Assembly (NCBI GenBank): GCA_030699345.1
Contig: JAUYMX010000005.1
Location: 1 to 10,857 of the forward strand
Direction: 5' to 3'
From: Methylococcaceae bacterium
GTDB lineage: Bacteria > Pseudomonadota > Gammaproteobacteria > Methylococcales > Methylomonadaceae
DNA length: 10,857 nucleotides
The notes beneath the pieces were generated by a model, which saw only the letters and a program-made list of their open reading frames with translations, was not told where the DNA came from and ran no database searches. The position numbers were made by a program, and so were the translations under genes. This document shows, piece after piece, positions 5,881 through 10,857 of the stretch (the first letter of the stretch is position 1; the number at the start of each line of letters is the position of its first letter).

Positions 5881-7392
5881 CTAAAAAGCAGAATTTATTT
5901 TAAAAACCCCTTCAAATAGACGAGCATCATCGAAGTGACGTCGGCCGACAAATGCGGTCGCGTGATGTCCCCATTGGCGCATGGCGCCGGGTTCTGCAAT
6001 ACCCATCGGCCAAAATAAAAGCCTTTCACCACGTTCAGTACCGGCAACAATGCCGTCTTGGCCAAATAAGCTGCGCTGCGTGCCATTATTTGTGCTTAAA
6101 GATCGTAATTTATCCGCATTATCTAAGTGATATTGAATAGCTTGACCGGTCTGGTTTGGGTCAAAAGAAACACGTTCAATATAGTGTGTGGTTGCGGCAA
6201 TACGCAGTACTGGCTTCATGTCCTGTTTGATGGCAAGTGCGGGTTGTGGTTGGAAATAGCGTTCACTCAATACCGTGTTCTGCTTGATGGCGTCGGCATA
6301 TTCTGTGGGGAAAAATAAATGATAACAGCCGCAATTATGGATGGTGTCGAAGAGCCAAGGCTTACCATTTGGCAGTAGCGTAACCCGCCAGGTAATGCCG
6401 TCCAAATGGCCGCCCAGTAGATCGAAAGTTGAACGTTTAGGCCGGGCCGGAAACCAAATTGTGTAATTCAGCTGCAGTAAAATCTTATTGCCTAGCCGGG
6501 TATGCGAAAGATGTTGAAATACAGTGGGTTTATTTATGTTTACCCGAGGCGTGTTTTCCGCCTGTAATTCTGGGTAGCCGATACGATCGTTATTGGTGGC
6601 GACATCAATTTCAAATACGGGAGCAAAACTGTTAAACAAATTCTGCTGATCTTCGGCAGAAGGTAAGGGGGTCGTTAAAGGATTGTTTGCAGATGTGTTT
6701 AGTATGTCAGCAACTTCAGTATCTGACAGCGCCATATTTGTAGACGGCTGATAGCGTGTCAATTGGCCTGACACCGGCAATTGCTGCAACGGTTGCTTAT
6801 AAGTAGCCAGTGTTTCTTCATGCCATTGCGCGATACCTGATTTGAATGTCCAAGCCGTTAATGGATAAATGCCAATAATGCGTTTCCAGGTCTGATAATC
6901 ATCAGTAACGGTCGCCAGCTTTTTCAGCTCATTTTGATTATTAGTTTCAAGTTGTAACTGCAGCAACTTATCGCTGCAAGATTGCAACGCATCAATGGTT
7001 GCGGCTTTGCTAGATAAAATTGCCTGAATTGTTTGTTGCAGTTGTTGTGCTGAAGGTTCGGGTAGATTATTAATCTCAACGCGCCAGCCGGTATTGGCTA
7101 GTTGTTGGAGTTGCTTAAGCCAAAATACATAACTATCGCCATTTACTTCATCCCGGAAACTGGATAGAAAACGATTCACGCGCAGATACGGATAGCCATC
7201 AATGCGCCTGGCTTCGGTATCCATGACCTCGGCGGCAACAATTGACTGTTCGGCAGCGTTAAAGACAGCGAGACAATTATTTTGTATTGGTTGGGATTCA
7301 GATTGATGTGCTGTCGGCACTGAGCCGTTTATTACGCAACCGGTTAAAACGCACGCTAATAAAACAGGCAGTAGAAATAGTCGGGTCATCAT
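5881..7392 (-). CDS. Large lipoprotein of unknown function
   Basis: The 503-aa product begins with a lipoprotein signal (MMTRLFLLP..., lipobox LTGC) with lipidated Cys19, followed by Val, so outer-membrane sorting is expected. I do not recognise the family. The first half (about 40-260) is Gln/Leu-rich and helical. The second half is rich in aromatics and strands, with NYTIWFPARPKR, a Cys-rich IHNCGCYH at about residue 355, and a conserved-looking end with WPMGIAEPGAMRQWGHH and GRRHFDDARLF. The Cys/His clusters could bind a metal or form disulfides, but this is a guess. In-frame starts are GTG at 7401 and ATG at 7392 and 7389. AGGTG at 7399-7403 sits 6 bases before the ATG at 7392 and overlaps the GTG, so I chose 7392. 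It converges with the small exported protein gene. Confidence 0.8.
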   Translation of the reverse strand: MMTRLFLLPVLLACVLTGCVINGSVPTAHQSESQPIQNNCLAVFNAAEQSIVAAEVMDTEARRIDGYPYLRVNRFLSSFRDEVNGDSYVFWLKQLQQLANTGWRVEINNLPEPSAQQLQQTIQAILSSKAATIDALQSCSDKLLQLQLETNNQNELKKLATVTDDYQTWKRIIGIYPLTAWTFKSGIAQWHEETLATYKQPLQQLPVSGQLTRYQPSTNMALSDTEVADILNTSANNPLTTPLPSAEDQQNLFNSFAPVFEIDVATNNDRIGYPELQAENTPRVNINKPTVFQHLSHTRLGNKILLQLNYTIWFPARPKRSTFDLLGGHLDGITWRVTLLPNGKPWLFDTIHNCGCYHLFFPTEYADAIKQNTVLSERYFQPQPALAIKQDMKPVLRIAATTHYIERVSFDPNQTGQAIQYHLDNADKLRSLSTNNGTQRSLFGQDGIVAGTERGERLLFWPMGIAEPGAMRQWGHHATAFVGRRHFDDARLFEGVFKINSAF

Positions 7393-7398
7393 GATGAA

Positions 7399-7403
7399 CA
7401 CCT
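7399..7403 (-). promoter_or_regulatory. Ribosome binding site deciding the large lipoprotein start
   Basis: AGGTG on the minus strand lies 6 bases before the ATG at 7392 and 9 before the one at 7389. It overlaps the upstream GTG (7399-7401), which makes that GTG an unlikely start. Confidence 0.6.
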
Positions 7404-7563
7404 GAAAACGAGGCAGTCTTTGGGAATAGACGATAGCTCACAACACCCAAAATATGGACTTAGCGTTAGGGTTTATGCTAACAAAGTTTTATCGAAATGA
7501 TGAACAGGACAAACGGATTAAATGCAGAGGTAAAGCGATTTTCAAACCAGAAGCCTAAAAGTA

Positions 7564-7599
7564 AAAAACTCCCAAGACTTGTAGGTCTTGGGAGTTTTT
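7564..7599 (-). terminator. Strong bidirectional terminator hairpin
   Basis: AAAAACTCCCAAGAC (7564-7578) and GTCTTGGGAGTTTTT (7585-7599) are perfect reverse complements: a 15-bp stem with a 6-base loop. Both strands end in a run of five T. It sits 33 bases past the stop of the 57-codon gene at 7633-7806, which it terminates on the minus strand, isolating it from the large lipoprotein gene. No rightward gene lies just upstream, so its use on the plus strand is unclear. Confidence 0.9.
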
Positions 7600-7632
7600 A
7601 AGTTAATTGATTAAGTTGATGATGGACGTGTG

Positions 7633-7806
7633 TCATTTCCATGTGATTTGCCCAGCTTTGCCTCTTTTACGATTTACGTTAAGGTTGCTGGCAATAGCTG
7701 CAGTAGCAAATAGCGTGGACGAAATAATAAACTCACCGGAAACAAAACCCAGTAAGCCAGTGATAAACACTGTTCCCGTTAATATATCTTTGTGAAAGTC
7801 GTTCAT
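7633..7806 (-). CDS. Small hydrophobic (membrane) protein, 57 aa, unknown function
   Basis: Translation of the minus strand from the ATG at 7806 gives 57 residues beginning MNDFHKDILTG and ending KAGQITWK, then TGA. Residues 8-42 are continuously hydrophobic (ILTGTVFITGLLGFVSG, then FIISSTLFATAAIA), fitting one long or two short membrane helices around Gly24-Glu25. A basic tail (NRKRGK) would stay in the cytoplasm by the positive-inside rule. Support for a real gene: AGGAAG 8 bases before the ATG, a good promoter about 45 bases upstream, and a strong terminator just after the stop. It has no cysteine and no motif I recognise. It lies in the same direction as the large lipoprotein gene and nasA but appears to be transcribed alone. 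Confidence 0.72.
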   Translation of the reverse strand: MNDFHKDILTGTVFITGLLGFVSGEFIISSTLFATAAIASNLNVNRKRGKAGQITWK

Positions 7807-7850
7807 GATTTGGTCTTCCTATAAAGTTGATAAATGAGTACCGCAACTGA

Positions 7851-7879
7851 ACTATATGGAAGTCTTGCCTTATTAACAA
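7851..7879 (-). promoter_or_regulatory. Sigma-70-type promoter of the 57-codon gene
   Basis: On the minus strand TTGTTA (7874-7879), a 17-base spacer and TATAGT (7851-7856) match the consensus at 4 and 5 of 6 positions with ideal spacing. Transcription would begin near 7844, about 38 bases before the ATG. The ribosome binding site AGGAAG is at 7815-7820. Confidence 0.65.
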
Positions 7880-8031
7880 TAATACTAACGATACATGGAT
7901 TGTTTCCTAAATCGATACGCCCAGTTCATAAACGATTCATATTAATCAAGTAAAAAGATCGCTTAGTGCCGATTGATCGAGACTGTTTTATTGCGAGTGA
8001 TATGAAATGATCTTTTCAGTCTACTCGCAAT
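7880..8031 (-). other. nasA 3' flank with a hairpin over the stop codon
   Basis: I see no gene between the promoter at 7851-7879 and the end of nasA. ATTGCGAGT (7990-7998) pairs perfectly with ACTCGCAAT (8023-8031), a 9-bp stem with a 24-base loop whose right arm includes the last base of the nasA stop and its final codons. No T-run follows on the minus strand. A second pair, GATC with T/A-runs at about 7950 and 8008, could form a longer structure. This may protect or end the nasA transcript, but it is not a canonical terminator. Confidence 0.4.
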
Positions 8032-10672
8032 TAAGCAGCAATAATTTAATCTCAGGCACACACGAGCCGCAATTAGTACCCGCTTTAAGGCAACGCCCAA
8101 CTTCTTGATGGGTTGTAAGGCCTTGTGCTTTGATGGCTGTTTTGATGGTTTGCTCACCGACATTAAAACAGGCGCAAACGATAGTACCTGCATCGCTAAC
8201 ACCGGCGGGCGGTAAGCCTGTTAACAACGCCATCCGTTCTGTTTTAGCCAATTCGGTTTTTTCAAACAGGCTAGTTAACCACCCTCGTTCCGGAAGATTG
8301 TTGTCGGTGGTGATAAAAATAACGCTTTGCAGTTGATTACCGACGAGCCGGGCAGTCCGGTTATTACCCTTGGCCGGATCCCGATACTCTTGCCATTGGC
8401 TATTATCGACGTCACCGCCATACTGTTTTGCCCATTCCTGCCAGTCTTCGGGCAAAGTGTCTCCGGCCAATTCATAACGATAAAACTGTTCGCCTTTAAT
8501 TTTGACCCAATAGTCAGACGTGATTGCGGACAATTCATGACGCGATAAGATAAACCCTTGCCACACTGGCAGATACGGCTTGATGCGCACTGGCGTATGT
8601 TTACTTTCCGGTTGTTTGGACACAGGATCGACAAAGGGATTGACCAACGCGCCCATGCGGCCATGACTGGCATATTGCGCAGTCCAATGCATCGGCACAA
8701 AGACGTTGCCCGGCAGTTGGCTGCCGGTGATCTGCACGCGGGCGAGCATTGATCCCAAGCTGTTTTCAATGCTGGCTAGGCCGTTTTGTATTAAGCCGTA
8801 ACGTGCGGCATCATCAGGATGTATTTCTACAAACGGTTCAGGTTTGTGCTGATTAAGTTTTGCAGCAATGGCCGTGCGCGTCATGGTATGCCATTGGTCG
8901 CGCAAACGGCCGGTATTCAAAATCAGTGGATAGTCAGCATTCGGCAGCATGCCCGGCGCGCTAGGGGTGATGGCTATAAACTGGGCTTTGCCGGATGGGG
9001 TATAAAACCGGCCATCGTCAAACAATCGCGCTCTTCCTTGCGGATATTGTTGATTAACCGGCCATTGTGTCGGTTGCAGGCGATCGTAATTTTCCGGACT
9101 GATGTCGGCAAACGCGGAGATGTCAAAATCACGGCTGCCGTTATTTTCAAATCCCGATAAGGCCGCGTGTTCGCGGAAAATCTCTACCGGGCTTTGATAG
9201 GGGAATGCCTCTTCAAAGCCCATGCGCTGGGCGACTTGGGTGAGTATCCACCAATCGGGTTTGGCATTGCCTGTGGGTTTAAATAAGGCCCGTTGCCGGG
9301 AAATGCGCCGTTCCGAGTTGGTCACCGTGCCGTCTTTTTCACTCCAGCCTTGCGCTGGCAATAACACATGGGCAAGGGCAGTGGTGTCGGTATTGGCGAT
9401 GCAGTCGGATACCACGACAAATTCGCAGCGTTGCAGAGCTTGTTTTACTTTATCGGCATTGGGCAGGCTGACTACCGGATTGGTGCCCATAATCCACACG
9501 GCTTTAACCTTGCCGTCATAAATAGCATCGAATAAGTCTACGGCGGGAAGCCCTGGTTTGGTTGCTATCTGCCGACTGCTCCAAAACCGTGCTACCCGGT
9601 CTATATCATCATTACTGGAAAAATCCATGTGCGCTGCCAGCTGGTGTGACAAGCCGCCGACTTCGCGTCCGCCCATCGCGTTAGGTTGGCCGGTTAATGA
9701 AAACGGCCCGCTGCCGGGTTTGCCTATTTTTCCGGTGGCCAGATGGCAGTTGATGATGGCATTGACTTTGTCGGTGCCGGATGACGATTGATTGATACCT
9801 TGGCTGTACAGGCTCATGACCTTGTCGGTCGTTGCAAACCAGTCATAAAAACGTTGCAGGTCTTCTTTGTTTAACCGGCATTGCGCGGCAACTTGGCTGA
9901 TGTCGGCGTTTTCTGCCGCAGCGAGTGCTTCGGCAAAGCCTTCGGTGTGTTGTTCGATATAAGTTGGGTTGGTACGCGGTGCGCGCCCTACATAATTTAA
10001 TAGCCCGTTAAACAGCCAGGCATCGCTGCCGCTGGCGAGCGGCAAATGTAAATCGGCAATATCGCAACTTGCGGTGCGGCGCGGGTCGATAACGACAACT
10101 TTTAATGCCGGATTGGCTTCTTTGGCCGCACGGATACGCTGAAAACTGACCGGGTGACACCAGGCCGTATTTGAGCCTATCAATATGATCAATTCGGCGT
10201 GTTCGTAGTCTTCATAACAACCCGGCACGGTATCCGCGCCGAACGCGCGTTTATGCCCGGCCACTGACGATGACATGCACAGGCGGCTATTGGTATCCAT
10301 ATTGCCGCTGCCGATAAAGCCTTTCATAAACTTGTTGGCGACATAATAATCTTCGGTTAACAGTTGTCCCGAGCCGTAAATTGCCACCGCATCCGGGCCG
10401 AATTGTTCGATAGTGCTGAGAAATTTATCGGCCACTAAATCCAGCGCTTCGGCCCAGATTGTCTCGCGCCCATAAACGCTGGGTTGCAATAACCGGCCTT
10501 GCAGTTCAATCGTTTCACCCAATGCGGAACCTTTCGAGCACAGCCTGCCAAAGTTAGCTGGATGGCTGTCATCGCCATTAATCGTAACGCGACGGTTGGC
10601 TGCATCAACCTGCGCGGTGATGCCACAGCCAACACCGCAATAAGGACAAGTGGTTTGTATGGTTTGGTTCAT
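8021..10672 (-). CDS. nasA: Assimilatory nitrate reductase catalytic subunit with C-terminal [2Fe-2S] domain
   Basis: This 883-aa cytoplasmic molybdoenzyme reduces nitrate to nitrite for nitrogen assimilation. The N-terminal [4Fe-4S] ligands are Cys9, Cys12, Cys16 and Cys45 (CPYCGVGCG...LCSKG). The bis-MGD core spans about 50-560, with the likely Mo-ligand Cys132 in SRLCMSSSVAG. The molybdopterin-dinucleotide-binding domain (about 580-700) includes NTGRLRDQWHTMTRT. A C-terminal BFD-like [2Fe-2S] domain (about 830-883) has Cys833, Cys835, Cys868 and Cys871 (CxC-x32-CxxC), as in Klebsiella NasA. The absence of a twin-arginine signal excludes periplasmic Nap. An upstream in-frame ATG at 10750 would add 26 residues unlike the family. 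I chose the ATG at 10672, which puts CPYCGVGCG at the usual place and has GAGA 6 bases upstream. No electron-donor subunit or nitrite reductase gene is visible. The gene looks richer in GC than its neighbours. Confidence 0.95.
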   Translation of the reverse strand: MNQTIQTTCPYCGVGCGITAQVDAANRRVTINGDDSHPANFGRLCSKGSALGETIELQGRLLQPSVYGRETIWAEALDLVADKFLSTIEQFGPDAVAIYGSGQLLTEDYYVANKFMKGFIGSGNMDTNSRLCMSSSVAGHKRAFGADTVPGCYEDYEHAELIILIGSNTAWCHPVSFQRIRAAKEANPALKVVVIDPRRTASCDIADLHLPLASGSDAWLFNGLLNYVGRAPRTNPTYIEQHTEGFAEALAAAENADISQVAAQCRLNKEDLQRFYDWFATTDKVMSLYSQGINQSSSGTDKVNAIINCHLATGKIGKPGSGPFSLTGQPNAMGGREVGGLSHQLAAHMDFSSNDDIDRVARFWSSRQIATKPGLPAVDLFDAIYDGKVKAVWIMGTNPVVSLPNADKVKQALQRCEFVVVSDCIANTDTTALAHVLLPAQGWSEKDGTVTNSERRISRQRALFKPTGNAKPDWWILTQVAQRMGFEEAFPYQSPVEIFREHAALSGFENNGSRDFDISAFADISPENYDRLQPTQWPVNQQYPQGRARLFDDGRFYTPSGKAQFIAITPSAPGMLPNADYPLILNTGRLRDQWHTMTRTAIAAKLNQHKPEPFVEIHPDDAARYGLIQNGLASIENSLGSMLARVQITGSQLPGNVFVPMHWTAQYASHGRMGALVNPFVDPVSKQPESKHTPVRIKPYLPVWQGFILSRHELSAITSDYWVKIKGEQFYRYELAGDTLPEDWQEWAKQYGGDVDNSQWQEYRDPAKGNNRTARLVGNQLQSVIFITTDNNLPERGWLTSLFEKTELAKTERMALLTGLPPAGVSDAGTIVCACFNVGEQTIKTAIKAQGLTTHQEVGRCLKAGTNCGSCVPEIKLLLLNCE

Positions 10673-10722
10673 TGTTAATCTCGTAGGCCCTGCAAACAGT
10701 AATTTAACGTCCCAGTTATTGC

Positions 10723-10748
10723 GACAATTCGCCGCGCGGCAATTGGTC
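10723..10748. promoter_or_regulatory. Imperfect palindrome, candidate operator
   Basis: The centre GCCGCGCGGC (10731-10740) is a perfect 10-base palindrome. It is flanked by AATT on both sides, with one extra C on the left, and then GAC on the left against GGTC on the right. The symmetry therefore spans about 26 bases between nasA and the divergent gene, where a shared regulator would bind. Its identity cannot be told. Confidence 0.45.
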
Positions 10749-10790
10749 ACATTTTCTAAGGGTGTTTTATTAAGTAGACTTTCAGCGACT

Positions 10791-10809
10791 CATAAAGCAG
10801 CACTTTATG
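10791..10809 (+). promoter_or_regulatory. Small hairpin in the leader of the divergent gene
   Basis: CATAAAG (10791-10797) pairs with CTTTATG (10803-10809) over a 5-base loop. It lies about 36 bases before the rightward ATG and would be in its mRNA leader if the proposed promoter is right. There is no T-run, so it is not a plain terminator. Klebsiella nas operons use leader hairpins for NasR antitermination, but this A/T-rich stem is not a clear match. Confidence 0.3.
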
Positions 10810-10845
10810 AAATTTGTTCCCATCATCCAACACCGGAGAGAAACA

Positions 10846-10857
10846 ATGAAAAAAAAT
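10846..10857 (+). CDS. 5' end of a divergent gene (first four codons, partial)
   Basis: ATG AAA AAA AAT (MKKN) follows a strong ribosome binding site, GGAGAG at 10835-10840, 5 bases before the ATG. The Lys-rich beginning is consistent with a signal peptide, as in nitrate transporter binding proteins or porins, but four codons cannot identify it. Being divergent from nasA, it may belong to nitrate uptake or assimilation; this is inference from position only. Confidence 0.55.

Larger units (their letters stand above)
10673..10845. promoter_or_regulatory. Divergent control region of nasA and the next gene
   Basis: This region of about 170 bases separates divergent starts. It holds a GC-rich palindrome (10723-10748) and a small hairpin (10791-10809). 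A possible rightward promoter is TTGGTC (10743-10748), 18 bases, TTATTA (10767-10772), overlapping the palindrome. I could not find a convincing -24/-12 sigma-54 promoter or a clear leftward promoter by eye. Confidence 0.4.

Noticed and set aside
7460..7482. Inverted repeats TTAGC...GCTAA and GTTAG...CTAAC upstream of the large lipoprotein gene
   Set aside because: Five-base arms in A/T-rich sequence are expected by chance, and they do not align with a credible promoter. The rest of 7404-7563 holds nothing else I can support.
7607..7795. Rightward open frame of 62 codons
   Set aside because: It lies antisense to the better supported 57-codon gene and lacks a ribosome binding site; its start sits right after the terminator hairpin.
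8275..8769. Minus-strand open frame of 164 codons within nasA, and several plus-strand frames across 8130-9791
   Set aside because: They overlap the intact nasA frame fully and read as shadows of its codon use.
10673..10750. Extended nasA start at the ATG at 10750
   Set aside because: The 26 extra residues precede the family's normal N-terminus and cover the palindrome. The ATG at 10672 has a Shine-Dalgarno and places the iron-sulfur motif correctly.

Overview
The window looks like chromosomal DNA of a gammaproteobacterium with moderate GC content. A methanotroph of the Methylococcales type is my best guess. The guess rests on the gcvR-bcp gene pair, a DamX-like SPOR protein, a NasA with a C-terminal [2Fe-2S] domain, and a REP-like palindrome of a kind I remember from such genomes. 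It is an inference from gene character, not a database match.

Layout, left to right. Positions 1-136 hold a nested palindromic REP/MITE-like element. Next comes a leftward pair, gcvR then bcp (4 bases apart), encoding an ACT-domain regulator and a peroxiredoxin. Divergent from it is a rightward gene of 817 codons for a membrane SPOR-domain protein with a very long acidic, repeat-built cytoplasmic part, closed by a clear hairpin terminator. A small leftward lipoprotein gene (GTG start) and a leftward class V aminotransferase-fold gene follow. A rightward gene for a small exported helical protein converges on a leftward gene for a large lipoprotein of unknown function. A 57-codon leftward gene at 7633-7806 has its own promoter, ribosome binding site and strong terminator. 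The right third is nasA, the catalytic subunit of assimilatory nitrate reductase. The first codons of a divergent gene close the window.

Most units are separate housekeeping or accessory genes, not one large operon. Functional links are visible only for gcvR-bcp (a compact pair) and for nasA with its divergent neighbour. Those two share a 172-base control region containing a GC-rich palindrome and a small leader hairpin. I found no rRNA, tRNA, CRISPR array, transposase or phage gene.

I see no clear new multi-gene system. The observations most worth following are the repeated helix-like motif in the cytoplasmic tract of the SPOR protein, the self-contained 57-aa membrane-protein gene, the 503-aa lipoprotein of unknown family, and the palindrome in the nasA control region.
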